A stretch of 64,000 nt of DNA from Arthrobacter nitroguajacolicus_D (GCF_031455195.1 NZ_JAVDSH010000004.1:62001-126000), one strand, 5' to 3'; positions 16,461 to 24,405 are shown, numbered from the stretch's first letter. The notes: generated by a model from the letters alone, not told the origin. Made by a program: numbers and translations.

Positions 16461-17972
16461 TTAAGCGCCGAACTTGGGTGTGTGAACAGCGCCGAGCGTG
16501 ATGTGCACGGCCTGCTGGTCGGTGTAGAAGTCGATGGAGCGGTAGCCGCCCTCATGACCCAGGCCGGAGGCTTTGACGCCGCCGAACGGGGTGCGAAGGT
16601 CGCGGACGTTGTGGCTGTTGAGCCACACCATGCCGGCTTCGACGTTCTGGGAGAAGTTGTGGGCCCGCGTCAGGTTCTGGGTCCAGATGTAGGCCGCCAG
16701 GCCGTACTTGGTGTTGTTCGCCAAGGCGAGGGCTTCGTCGTCGTTCTCGAAGGGCGTGATGGCCACGACAGGACCGAAGATTTCCTCCTGGAAGATTCGC
16801 GCATCAGGCGCGACGTCGGCAAACACCGTGGGTGCGATGTAGTTGCCTTCGGGCAGGTGGGCAGGACGGCCGCCGCCGGCAAGGAGCTTGCCCTCGGACT
16901 TGCCGATCTCCACGTACGATGCCACCTTGTCATAGTGCTCAGGGTGGACGAGCGCGCCCACCTGGGTCTTGGGATCGTGCGGATCGCCCACCACGATGTT
17001 CTTGGCGCGGGCGGCGTACTTCTCGCAGAATTCGTCGTAGATGGCGCGTTCAACCAGGATGCGTGAGCCGGCGGTGCAGCGTTCGCCGTTGAGGGAGAAC
17101 ACCCCGAACAGGGCCGAATCAATCGCCGCGTCCAGGTCGGCGTCGGCGAACACGACGCACGGGGACTTGCCGCCGAGCTCCATGGACAGGCCCTTCAGGT
17201 TGGCTGCGGCGTTCCGGAAGATGGTCTGGCCTGTGGTGGTCTCGCCGGTGAAGGAAATCAGCGGTACGTCCGGGTGCTTCACGAGCGCGTCGCCGGCTTC
17301 TTCGCCAAGGCCGTTGACCAAGTTGAACACGCCGTCGGGCAAGCCGGCATCCTTGAAAATCTGAGCCCACAGCGACGCGGAGAGCGGCGTAAACTCGGCC
17401 GGCTTGAGGACCACGGTGTTGCCGGTGGCCAACGCCGGGGCGAGCTTCCAGGACTCCAGCATGAACGGGGTGTTCCACGGGGTGATCAGGCCAGCGACGC
17501 CGATCGGCTTGCGGTTTACGTAATTGATCTGGGAACCCGGGACCTTCATGGCGTCGTCGAACTGGGCCACGATCAGGTCGGCGAAGAAGCGGAAGTTCTC
17601 GGCAGCTCGCAAAGCCTGGCCCTTGGCCTGGGTGATCGGCAGGCCGGTATCGAATGTCTCCAGCTCCGCTAGCCGGGCTTCCTGGGCTTCGACGGCGTCG
17701 GCGATCTTGTTCAGCACGCGGGCACGTTCGCGCGGCTTCATCTTCGGCCACGGACCGTTCACGAACGCTTCGCGGGCGGCGGCGACGGCGAGGTCGATGT
17801 CTTCCTTCTGGCCAGCCGCGGCCGTGGCGTAGTTGCCGTTGGATACCGGATCCAGAACGTCGAAAGTCTTCCCGGAGAGGGAGTCAACGAATTCGCCGTT
17901 GATGAAGTGCTGGATGTGCGTGGGCAGGTTCTCGGGGATGTAGTGCTTGGTGGTTTCTACTGAGGTCGTCAT
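16461..17972 (-). CDS. hpaE: 5-carboxymethyl-2-hydroxymuconate-semialdehyde dehydrogenase
   Basis: A 503-residue NAD-dependent aldehyde dehydrogenase of the second step of homoprotocatechuate meta-cleavage. Active-site residues are Asn167 in PWNTPF, Lys190, Glu265 in MELGG and the nucleophile Cys299 in NGERCTAGSR. The C-terminus has the family FGGVKASGLGHEGGYRS. The ATG at 17972 has GGAAGAC nearby; eleven codons of upstream extension are not needed. It precedes hpaD by 28 bases. Confidence 0.92.
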   Translation of the reverse strand: MTTSVETTKHYIPENLPTHIQHFINGEFVDSLSGKTFDVLDPVSNGNYATAAAGQKEDIDLAVAAAREAFVNGPWPKMKPRERARVLNKIADAVEAQEARLAELETFDTGLPITQAKGQALRAAENFRFFADLIVAQFDDAMKVPGSQINYVNRKPIGVAGLITPWNTPFMLESWKLAPALATGNTVVLKPAEFTPLSASLWAQIFKDAGLPDGVFNLVNGLGEEAGDALVKHPDVPLISFTGETTTGQTIFRNAAANLKGLSMELGGKSPCVVFADADLDAAIDSALFGVFSLNGERCTAGSRILVERAIYDEFCEKYAARAKNIVVGDPHDPKTQVGALVHPEHYDKVASYVEIGKSEGKLLAGGGRPAHLPEGNYIAPTVFADVAPDARIFQEEIFGPVVAITPFENDDEALALANNTKYGLAAYIWTQNLTRAHNFSQNVEAGMVWLNSHNVRDLRTPFGGVKASGLGHEGGYRSIDFYTDQQAVHITLGAVHTPKFGA

Positions 17973-17991
17973 CGTTGTCTTCCTTTTCTTC

Positions 17992-18054
17992 CAACGCGGG
18001 GTCACTTATGGCCCATTCGAGGTGGGTTTATGGGCCATAAGTGACCCCGCGTTG
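17992..18054. repeat. Perfect 24-bp inverted repeat between the GntR gene and hpaE
   Basis: The arms 17992-18015 and 18031-18054 are exact reverse complements (24 bp) around a 15-base loop. They begin CAACGCGGGGTCAC on both strands. The element fills nearly the whole 85-base gap inside an operon. It could be an attenuator that lowers gntR readthrough to hpaE, a stabiliser, or a dispersed palindromic element. The T-richer flank (TTTTCTTCC region) lies on the hpaE side. Confidence 0.75.
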
Positions 18055-18057
18055 CTT

Positions 18058-18711
18058 TTAAGTGGTGGTGGAGAGGTATGCCTCGAGGGTGGCGGCGCGG
18101 TGTTGGCGGGCTGCTTTTTCGATGGTGTCGGCGTCGGCTGCGGACTCGATGAGCTGCAGCAGCGCCTCATGTTCACGCACGGATTCCTGGGCGCGGCCGG
18201 GGACGAAGCGGAACGTGGAAGAGCGAAGGGACGCCAGCCGGTTCCAGCCCCGGTGGACGAGGTCAAGGATGTGCGGGTTGGGGCAGTGTTCGAACAGGAT
18301 GCTGTGGAAATCCTGGTTCAGCGTAGTGAAGCGGACAGGGTCGAAGTGCTCCAGGCACTCGCGCATCTCCTCGTTCACTGCACGCGCCCTGGCGATCGCG
18401 ACGGAATCAATCAGCGGCGCCGACAACGCTGTGGCAGCACCTTCCACGATGCTCAGGGTTTGCATCGTGTACAGGTACTCGGTGGGGTCGATCCCGGACA
18501 CCGTCGCGCCGACGTTCCGTTCGAACTTCACCAGCCCTTCGGCCTCCAGGCGGCGAATCGCTTCGCGCACCGGAACCACGCTGAAGCCCAGGTCCTCGGC
18601 GATCTTCGCGAGCACCAGCCGGTAACCCGGAGTGTAGGTGCCCTCAACGATCCTGGCCTTGACGGCGTCATAGGCCTGCTGGGATTTACTTCCGACGGCG
18701 GTTTCAGTCAC
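18058..18711 (-). CDS. GntR-family regulator, FadR/FCD subfamily
   Basis: A 217-residue regulator. The N-terminal wHTH (about 8-75) shows YDAVKARIVEGTYTPGYRL and VVPVREAIRRLEAEGLV. The C-terminal FCD ligand domain has DFHSILFEHCPN and a late H-x3-H-type metal region (REHEALLQLI, RQHRAATLEAYL). The GTG start overlaps the end of the hpaG-like gene by 8 bases. It probably represses the hpa operon from the ATCGTATACGAT site and responds to a pathway intermediate (inference). Confidence 0.88.
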   Translation of the reverse strand: MTETAVGSKSQQAYDAVKARIVEGTYTPGYRLVLAKIAEDLGFSVVPVREAIRRLEAEGLVKFERNVGATVSGIDPTEYLYTMQTLSIVEGAATALSAPLIDSVAIARARAVNEEMRECLEHFDPVRFTTLNQDFHSILFEHCPNPHILDLVHRGWNRLASLRSSTFRFVPGRAQESVREHEALLQLIESAADADTIEKAARQHRAATLEAYLSTTT

Positions 18712-20227
18712 CGGATGCTCCTTCCGGGCTTTGCTTGGCGGACCAGTCGGCGTAGCGCGCCTGCCATTCCTTGTTCATGGGGTAGAGCCCATCAACGCTG
18801 TTGCCTTCCTGGACCATCTGGAAAATGAACGTCTCTTCCTTTTCCTGCTGGATGCAGTCGTCCGCGAGCTCCCCCGCGATGGCTGGCGGGATGACCAGGA
18901 TCCCATCGGAGTCGGCCACGATGATGTCGCCGGGCTGGACAGTTGCGCCGCCACAGGCGATGGTGATGTCCGTATCCCAGGGAATGTGGCGGCGGCCCAG
19001 CACTGCAGGGTGCGGGTTAGCGAAGTATGTGGGCATCTCCAGATCGGCCACGGCGGAGTAGTCGCGGACGCCGCCGTCGGTAATGATCGCCGCGGCACCG
19101 CGGACCTGGGCCCGCAGTGCGAGGATGTCCCCAACAGTGCCAGTCCCCTTCTCTCCCCGGGCTTCCATGACCAGGATTTCGCCTTCGTTGACGGAATCGA
19201 TAGCGCGTTTCTGGGCATTGAACCCGCCGCCGTGGGTCTTGAAGAGATCCTCCCGGTTGGGCACGTAGCGCAGCGTTCGCGCGAGGCCCACGACTTTGCG
19301 GTCCGGGCGCGTGGCCTGCAGGCCGTCGATACTCACGTTGTTAAGGCCGCGCTTGCGCAGCTGCGAGGACAAAGTGGCTGTCGCGACGGACTCGAGCTTG
19401 GCCTTCAACTCCGGCGTCAGGACATTCCCGGTGCCGGCATCAGCCGCGGCGGGGGCCAGTCCCGCAGCCTCCCGGGAGCCGTACGCCTCTTCGCGCTGGG
19501 TGTCATCGGACTTGGGCAGGGCACCAAAGTCCGCGAACGGCGTCGTGCCTTCCGTCACCTTTGTAACCAGGCGTCCGCTCCTGAAGTCACCGCCGGTGAC
19601 TTCAATCTCGACGACGTCTCCCGGCTGGGCGACCGACGCGCCGGCGGGGGTGCCGGTGAGGATGATGTCGCCTTCTTCGAGGGTGAGCAGCTGGGAGAGG
19701 TCCGCGACGAGCTGCGCAAACGGGAAGAGCAGGTCCTCGGTGGTGTCGTCCTGGACGAGGTCGTTGTTGTGCCAGGTCCGGATCCGCAGTGCAGCGGGGT
19801 CAACGGCGTCGGCCGGAATCAGCGCGGGACCGACGGGGGTGAAGCCGTCGCCGCCCTTGGACCGGACGTTGGAGCCCTTGTCCGCGTAGCGGAGGTCGTA
19901 GACGCCGAGGTCGTTGGACGCGGTAACCCACTCGACGTGGCTCCAGGCATCCTCCAGCCCTACCCGGCGGGCGGACTTGCCGATGATTAGGGCGATCTCG
20001 CCCTCGTAACCGAGCAGCTCGCAACCCGCCGGCCGTTCGACAGTGCCGGGGGCGCCGGCTGTGCCAAGCGCCAAGGACGATGAGGGTTTCAGGAAGTAGG
20101 AGGGCTGCTGCGGAGTGCGTCCCCGCTGGGCTGCGCGGCTGGGGTAGTTGATGTGGACGGCAATGACTTTGCGCGTCCGCGCCAGCATGTCCTGGTCGAC
20201 TTCCTGGGTCCGGAACTCCAGCGTCAC
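18704..20227 (-). CDS. hpaG: Fusion: FAH-family HpaG-like isomerase/decarboxylase + RraA-type aldolase/decarboxylase domain
   Basis: A 507-residue two-domain protein. Residues about 15-235 are a fumarylacetoacetate hydrolase (FAH) domain with GYEGEIALIIG (Glu75, Glu77), NDLGVYDLRY (Asp106), the KGGDGFTPVGP loop and ILTGTPAGASVAQPGD. This matches HpaG (5-oxopent-3-ene-1,2,5-tricarboxylate decarboxylase/isomerase). After a linker (about 236-270), residues 271-480 are RraA-like with GTVGDILALRAQVRG and DGGVRDYSAVADL (Arg388-Asp389), the catalytic motif of aldolase members. E. coli HpaG instead pairs two FAH domains. The GTG start has GAGGAGG upstream. It is the first gene of the operon. Confidence 0.88.
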   Translation of the reverse strand: MTLEFRTQEVDQDMLARTRKVIAVHINYPSRAAQRGRTPQQPSYFLKPSSSLALGTAGAPGTVERPAGCELLGYEGEIALIIGKSARRVGLEDAWSHVEWVTASNDLGVYDLRYADKGSNVRSKGGDGFTPVGPALIPADAVDPAALRIRTWHNNDLVQDDTTEDLLFPFAQLVADLSQLLTLEEGDIILTGTPAGASVAQPGDVVEIEVTGGDFRSGRLVTKVTEGTTPFADFGALPKSDDTQREEAYGSREAAGLAPAAADAGTGNVLTPELKAKLESVATATLSSQLRKRGLNNVSIDGLQATRPDRKVVGLARTLRYVPNREDLFKTHGGGFNAQKRAIDSVNEGEILVMEARGEKGTGTVGDILALRAQVRGAAAIITDGGVRDYSAVADLEMPTYFANPHPAVLGRRHIPWDTDITIACGGATVQPGDIIVADSDGILVIPPAIAGELADDCIQQEKEETFIFQMVQEGNSVDGLYPMNKEWQARYADWSAKQSPEGASGD

Positions 20228-20263
20228 GGTGCCTCCTCTTCACTGAGCGTTATCAAGTACGAA

Positions 20264-20275
20264 ATCGTATACGAT
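20264..20275. promoter_or_regulatory. Putative GntR (FCD) operator ATCGTATACGAT
   Basis: A perfect 12-bp palindrome with the central GTATAC typical of FCD-type GntR sites, 37 bases upstream of the operon's GTG start. Placement suits repression of the hpa operon by the encoded GntR protein. Confidence 0.6.
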
Positions 20276-20405
20276 AACTATGGCCCGTGATTCACAGCAC
20301 GTCAACCCCTTGTCGGGGACCAGCCGAGTTGGCATATGCAGCTACGGGCGAGTGGAAGGGAACGGCCCCTTACATCCTGTCGGTGAGCTCACGTAGGGTA
20401 CCGGC

Positions 20406-21110
20406 ATGGACATCATCCTGGTACCCGGCTTCTGGTTGGACGCGTCATCCTGGGAGGAAGTGACGCCGCCGCTGGTAGCAGCGGGGCACACGGTTCATCC
20501 GCTCACGCTGCCCGGGCTGGAGTCCGTTGACGCCAGCCGTGCGGAAATAGGCCTGCAAACACATATCGACGCCGTCGTCACCACGTTGGACACCCTCGAA
20601 GGCAAGGTCGTCCTGGTGGGGCACTCAGGCGGTGGGGCAATCATTCATGGCGCCGCGGATGCCCGCCCGGACCGAGTGGCACGCGCCGTCTACGTGGACA
20701 GCGGGCCGCTGGGTGAGGGCGGGGTCATCAATGACGAACTGCCCGAGGACGGCGACGAGATCCCGCTGCCGCCGTGGGAGGCGTTCGAAGACGAAGACCT
20801 CGTTGACCTCACCGGCGAGCTGCGCGAGGCCTTCCGTGCCCGCGCGATTCCCCAGCCGAAGGGTGTTGCTTTCGATCAGCAACATCTCAAGGACGTGCGC
20901 CGCTATGACGTCCCGGCCACGATCATCGCCTGCGAGTTTCCCTCCTCGCTCCTCCGGGAGTGGATGGAGGCCGGGCACCCGTTCACGGCGGAGCTCGCAA
21001 GGATCCGGAACGTGGACTACATCGACCTGCCCACAGGGCACTGGCCACAGTTCACCAGGCCCAGGGAGCTGGCCGATGCAATCCTGTCGTCCGTGGAAGG
21101 AACCACTTAG
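20406..21110 (+). CDS. Alpha/beta hydrolase
   Basis: A 234-residue single-domain hydrolase. The N-terminal strand is followed by VPGFWLDASSWEEV (oxyanion region). The nucleophile is Ser74 in VLVGHSGGGAI, and a late LPTGHWPQF supplies the catalytic His. Substrate unknown; relatives are often annotated as esterases or EstE-like signalling hydrolases. Transcribed away from the hpa operon. Its end overlaps the convergent next gene by 4 bases. Confidence 0.85.
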   Translation: MDIILVPGFWLDASSWEEVTPPLVAAGHTVHPLTLPGLESVDASRAEIGLQTHIDAVVTTLDTLEGKVVLVGHSGGGAIIHGAADARPDRVARAVYVDSGPLGEGGVINDELPEDGDEIPLPPWEAFEDEDLVDLTGELREAFRARAIPQPKGVAFDQQHLKDVRRYDVPATIIACEFPSSLLREWMEAGHPFTAELARIRNVDYIDLPTGHWPQFTRPRELADAILSSVEGTT

Positions 21111-21529
21111 GGGCGGGGTCGCGTATTCGTTGCCGGTCCCTCCGGTGCGGCGCCGCCCTCGTCCGTCCAGTCGCTGCCCGTAGTGTCATCCAACGCGGGA
21201 TCCGAAATGACGTCCGACTTAACCGTGGGCACCGTCGCAACAGTGGGCTTGGAGCTGGAATCCTGGCCCGACTTTGGGGCGTTGATCCCCGGGAGAAGGG
21301 TCTCGGCCTTCTCGAGCAATTTCTTTCCGGCGTCGTAGAGGTTGTCCAGGATGTCCGGCACGGACTCTTGGACGGCCTCAGTAGCCTGGTGAACATTTTG
21401 CTGGACTTCGGGGTTGTTCAGCACCTTCTCGGTACCCCCGCGAAGCCGGCGGTACACCTCCGGCCAGGACTTGGATCCCCACACGTAGCCGACAGCCACG
21501 CCAACGGCGAACAATGCCTTACCTTTCAC
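21107..21529 (-). CDS. YtxH-like hypothetical protein with N-terminal hydrophobic segment
   Basis: A 140-residue protein. A short hydrophobic N-terminal stretch (ALFAVGVAVGYVWGSKSWPEV) is followed by amphipathic, coiled-coil-prone helices (VLNNPEVQQNVHQATEAVQE) and a Ser/Thr/Pro-rich acidic tail. The pattern resembles YtxH/apolipoprotein-like stress proteins. The second GTG (21529) is chosen because GGAAGGAG lies 8 bases upstream; the GTG at 21538 overlaps that site. Confidence 0.7.
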   Translation of the reverse strand: MKGKALFAVGVAVGYVWGSKSWPEVYRRLRGGTEKVLNNPEVQQNVHQATEAVQESVPDILDNLYDAGKKLLEKAETLLPGINAPKSGQDSSSKPTVATVPTVKSDVISDPALDDTTGSDWTDEGGAAPEGPATNTRPRP

Positions 21530-22103
21530 AGCAATCACTCCTTCCGAGGTGTTTATCCTTCGACACTAGTCCGGCAGCCCACCCGCTGTCACGCACGCAT
21601 TCTTCATGTACTCGGTTAGTGAACATTTGCTGAATTGGAAGAAACAACTAATCTCTTATGCCAAGCAGCGGGAAACCGCTCACGGTAACCGCATCACGCC
21701 CGAGGACTGAAAACCATGGGACTGGGCGACAGGATTAAAAACAGCACCGAAGAAGCAGCGGGCAAACTGAAGGAAAGACGGGCGACTCGACCGGTGACAG
21801 GGAGCTTCCGGCAGAGGGCCGAGGGCTGGCGCCACGCGATGACAAATAGACAGGTTACTTGCTACTTGCCCCGGTAGCAGCTAGCGTTACTGGTGTAGCA
21901 GCAAGACCGACCCAATCGGCAGGAGTGCTTTATTGGCCGTCGTTAACAAATTCATCGGGGTTTCGTAACCGTTCCACTCCCCGCATTGAAAAGGGCCTTC
22001 AGGGGCCCCATTATGGTGCCTGAACACTGGAACAGGCACCCGATGAACTGAACCTCTTCATAATGTTCATGGAATTTCCATCAACAAGAAAGAAGGAACA
22101 AAA
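21530..22103. other. Intergenic region containing the csbD remnant
   Basis: About 570 bases between divergent genes. It contains the disrupted csbD frame (21716-21849) and a hairpin GGTGCCTG/CAGGCACC (22015-22022 with 22033-22040), likely the leader of the next gene or the terminator of csbD. I see nothing else coding. Confidence 0.6.
21716..21849 (+). pseudogene. csbD: CsbD-family stress protein, frameshifted
   Basis: The frame from ATG 21716 starts exactly like CsbD proteins (MGLGDRIKNSTEEAAGKLKE). At 21773-21777 the sequence reads GGAAAGACG where GGAAAAGACG would continue the family. Moving by one base restores KTGDSTGDRELPAEGRG and ends at TAG 21847-21849. Without the correction the frame runs on as an unrelated 53-codon ORF to 21877. 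The lesion is a one-base loss in an A-run, either true or a sequencing error. CsbD proteins are small hydrophilic general-stress proteins. Confidence 0.75.
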
Positions 22104-22373
22104 ATGGGTTTCTTTGGTTTTCTACTGCTCGGTCTTTTGGCCGGCGCTATCGCTAAACTTATTCTTCCCGGCCGCCAGGGTGGCGGCTGGCTGGTAACCC
22201 TCCTGCTGGGCGTCGTGGGCGCTCTGCTGGGTGGTTGGATCGGCGGCCTCATCTTCGGCACCGGCCTGCAGGAATTCTTCTCCTTGACCACATGGCTGCT
22301 GGCCATCGGCGGATCCATCATCGTCCTGCTGATTTGGGGCCTCGTCACCAACCGCAGGACCCACCATGGCTAA
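22104..22373 (+). CDS. GlsB/YeaQ/YmgE family small membrane protein
   Basis: An 89-residue protein with three hydrophobic segments. It has the family motif GLLAGAIAKLILPGRQGGGW followed by LLGVVGALLGGWIGG. Members are called transglycosylase-associated or general-stress membrane proteins; the biochemical role is unknown. AAGAAAGAAGGAAC precedes the ATG. It overlaps the next gene by 8 bases. A paralogue lies at 61349-61609. Confidence 0.9.
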   Translation: MGFFGFLLLGLLAGAIAKLILPGRQGGGWLVTLLLGVVGALLGGWIGGLIFGTGLQEFFSLTTWLLAIGGSIIVLLIWGLVTNRRTHHG

Positions 22374-22626
22374 CAACCAGAATCGGGACGCCAACGGCGA
22401 GGAACTGGACGGCCAGTACGTTGAGGGTGACTACGGCGATGCCGGTGCTTCACCGGAAACCCTGAAGGACGACGCCGGCGGGGACTACACCGAAGGTGAC
22501 TACGCCGAGAAGACGGTCCCGTCAGCTGACGCCGAGCTTGATGAGCGCAACACGGAGGAGACCCCGAAGGATCGTCCGTTCTCATCCGAGCCGGACGACG
22601 AAGCCTCGGGCTCCAGCCGACCGTAA
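22366..22626 (+). CDS. Acidic hydrophilic hypothetical protein (86 aa)
   Basis: Very rich in Asp, Glu and Gly, with no hydrophobic segment and probably disordered. It contains an imperfect repeat, YVEGDYGDAG then YTEGDYAEKT. It overlaps glsB by 8 bases and ends just before a good terminator, so it belongs to the same transcript. Resembles small stress hydrophilins; no function assigned. Confidence 0.75.
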   Translation: MANNQNRDANGEELDGQYVEGDYGDAGASPETLKDDAGGDYTEGDYAEKTVPSADAELDERNTEETPKDRPFSSEPDDEASGSSRP

Positions 22627-22641
22627 CAACTGGACACAGTG

Positions 22642-22680
22642 AAGAACCCGGAGGACTGCGTTTGCAGCCTCCGGGTTCTT
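22642..22680 (+). terminator. Rho-independent terminator
   Basis: A 13-bp perfect stem, AAGAACCCGGAGG with CCTCCGGGTTCTT, with an inner CTGC/GCAG extension, closes the glsB transcript. It is roughly symmetric and may serve both strands. Confidence 0.8.
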
Positions 22681-22812
22681 GCGTTTACGGCGTCCTTGCG
22701 TATCGGGCTCCAGAAGGGGCCGTGACTCGCTGGGACCTGGCGGGTCAGAGCCCCTTTCCGCCAGTGACCGGTCTGCTGTGTACCCGGGCACACCCTGCCT
22801 AAACCTTTGGGG

Positions 22813-23616
22813 CTAAGTCCGCAAGGTCTTGGACTTCACCATAAGGAAGAGTCCATAAGCGATGAGGCCAACGGCCACTGCGGCCAGAAGGTATGGTCCG
22901 TATGGCTGCTCCTTAAGGGCCTTCAGGCTCCCGTCCAGCCCCGTGGATTGCTCGGGCTGGGCCCGCAGCGCGGCGATGACCACCAGGAGCCCCACCAGGA
23001 AAAGCGCTATGCCCTTAGCTATGTAGCCCACCACGCCAACACCGGTTTGGAACTTGCGGACGGCCTGGGTGGAGGACAGCGACAGGTCCCGGGTGAACGT
23101 TTGCCGGAATCCACGGACCGCGAAAACGATGCCTGTGATGGCGATTCCGGCGCCAACGGCAACCAGCAGGAAAACCCCGAAAGGAGCTTTCAGGAGTGTC
23201 AGGGTCCAATCGCTGGTGGATTCCCGGCTGTTCTGGCCCTTGCCCATGACGAAGGAAACAATCGTGGCGGCGAGTGCGGCGAATACCAAGGCCTGGCCAG
23301 CTGCTGAGAGCCGCTTGGTGAGCTTATTGTCCGACTTCCTGCGGTACCCCAGGACGGCGTTTCCCAACTGCCAGAGTGCCAACGCTGCACAGGCGGCGAA
23401 GCATGCCCAGAGCAGGAACGGTCCGGCAGGTTGGCTGGCCAGGGATGAGACGGCCCCGGAGACGTCGGCTTCACCGGTACGCCCGAATGCCAGTTGCAGG
23501 GCGATGGCACCGATGAGCAAATGCAGCAGCCCACTGACGGCAAATCCGGCCCTGGCAACGATTTCGAAGGCACGTGAGTTTGAGGCATCCTCGGCCGCGT
23601 CAGCTGCCTTCTTCAT
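22813..23616 (-). CDS. DUF1206 membrane protein
   Basis: A 267-residue integral membrane protein with about six TM helices in three similar two-helix units, starting ARAGFAVSGLLHLLIGAIAL and recurring as TGVGVVGYIAKGIALFLVGL. This matches DUF1206, an actinobacterial and cyanobacterial family of unknown function. Monocistronic in appearance and located in a stress-gene neighbourhood. Confidence 0.88.
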   Translation of the reverse strand: MKKAADAAEDASNSRAFEIVARAGFAVSGLLHLLIGAIALQLAFGRTGEADVSGAVSSLASQPAGPFLLWACFAACAALALWQLGNAVLGYRRKSDNKLTKRLSAAGQALVFAALAATIVSFVMGKGQNSRESTSDWTLTLLKAPFGVFLLVAVGAGIAITGIVFAVRGFRQTFTRDLSLSSTQAVRKFQTGVGVVGYIAKGIALFLVGLLVVIAALRAQPEQSTGLDGSLKALKEQPYGPYLLAAVAVGLIAYGLFLMVKSKTLRT

Positions 23617-23707
23617 CTCCTCTTTGATGACAAGCCTCCTTAGCTATTGCCTGCACTCCATCGTGCCATTCGATCGTTGTCCAGGCCACCGCTTTAACGA
23701 CGGCGGA

Positions 23708-23726
23708 CAGGCACCTTGGGTGCCTG
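23708..23726 (-). terminator. Hairpin CAGGCACC/GGTGCCTG
   Basis: An 8-bp stem with a TTG loop, flanked by further GGCGG/CCGCC pairing (23702-23732). It lies 25 bases beyond the stop of the doubtful small gene and before the DUF1206 promoter region. Confidence 0.45.
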
Positions 23727-23750
23727 CCCGCCACAACTCGTTTGCGGGCC

Positions 23751-23954
23751 TTAGAACCCGACGACCGACTGAGGCCAGATACTCCTCAGGCCCACGCCAA
23801 GGGGGTTGAACTGCTCACGGACACTCACCACTGCACGGGCCTGGCCCGGGACCTCTCCTGTGTGACGGGCAGCGTCAGCGGTGCCGGCAAGGGGATCGGA
23901 CGTGACGAGCGCAGGGCCGGTACTGACAGATATGGCGGTGATCTGGTCAGGCAT
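23751..23954 (-). CDS. Doubtful small protein (67 aa)
   Basis: Not recognised. From the ATG at 23954 (GGAAGGA upstream, spacing somewhat long) it reads MPDQITAISVSTGPALVTSD and ends RSIWPQSVVGF. It is Ser/Thr/Ala-rich with no clear domain. The hairpin downstream supports a gene; lack of any known relative and the weak spacing count against it. A longer start at 24035 is less likely. Confidence 0.35.
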   Translation of the reverse strand: MPDQITAISVSTGPALVTSDPLAGTADAARHTGEVPGQARAVVSVREQFNPLGVGLRSIWPQSVVGF

Positions 23955-24101
23955 TTTCGGTGGTCCTTCCTGGAAGTTCCCATCAGCTTTGATTGGCTGA
24001 TGTTTCAACCATCGGACTGGGCGCTCAAGAACCACGCCGGGTCATCTCAAGATTGGCTCAAGAATTCCGGGGACTGACCGAACCCGCCTGAACGGCGGCT
24101 G

Positions 24102-24380
24102 CTATGCCAATAAACGCTCGATATCGGCGAAGCCCAGCCCCGAAGCGATCGCGAGATCGGGGAGTTGCGCTCCCGCCTCAGCGGCACTTCTCATGGCGCG
24201 CAACAGGGTGTCCTCAGCACCGTCCATTTCCCACTGCAGGCTTTCAACCCGGGCCGAGGCTGCCCAGACATCGTCCAGCAACATCGTGCGCCGCGATGGC
24301 GCGGACAGGGCGGGAGCACCCTCGTTCGCAGGCCCAGGAAGAGCTCGGTCAGTCGTTTCCGCCCTCAGTGCCACAGTCAT
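24102..24380 (-). CDS. Small protein paralogous to the C-terminus of the 62,539 gene product (92 aa)
   Basis: The C-terminal 35 residues (EDTLLRAMRSAAEAGAQLPD and ASGLGFADIERLLA) match in pattern the end of the protein at 62539-62940 (KKAVDAGVNPLALAEVAGVP, AEIEQLLQ). Both look like a helix plus helix-turn-helix (AsnC/sigma-like tail). Both proteins begin MT(V/I)ALR. This copy lacks the zinc-ribbon middle. AGGAAGG precedes the ATG. The promoter is nearly identical to that of the paralogue. Divergent from the Asp23 operon. Confidence 0.75.
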   Translation of the reverse strand: MTVALRAETTDRALPGPANEGAPALSAPSRRTMLLDDVWAASARVESLQWEMDGAEDTLLRAMRSAAEAGAQLPDLAIASGLGFADIERLLA

Positions 24381-24405
24381 AGCGCGCCTTCCTCCATGGG
24401 GAAAT

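Larger units (their letters stand above)
23617..24101. other. Intergenic region with one doubtful small gene
   Basis: About 485 bases. It holds a possible 67-codon leftward gene (23751-23954) and the hairpin behind it. No other coding signal is visible. Confidence 0.5.

Noticed and set aside
18731..19990. Rightward 419-codon frame antisense to the FAH-RraA fusion
   Set aside because: Low-information shadow; domains are clear on the minus strand.
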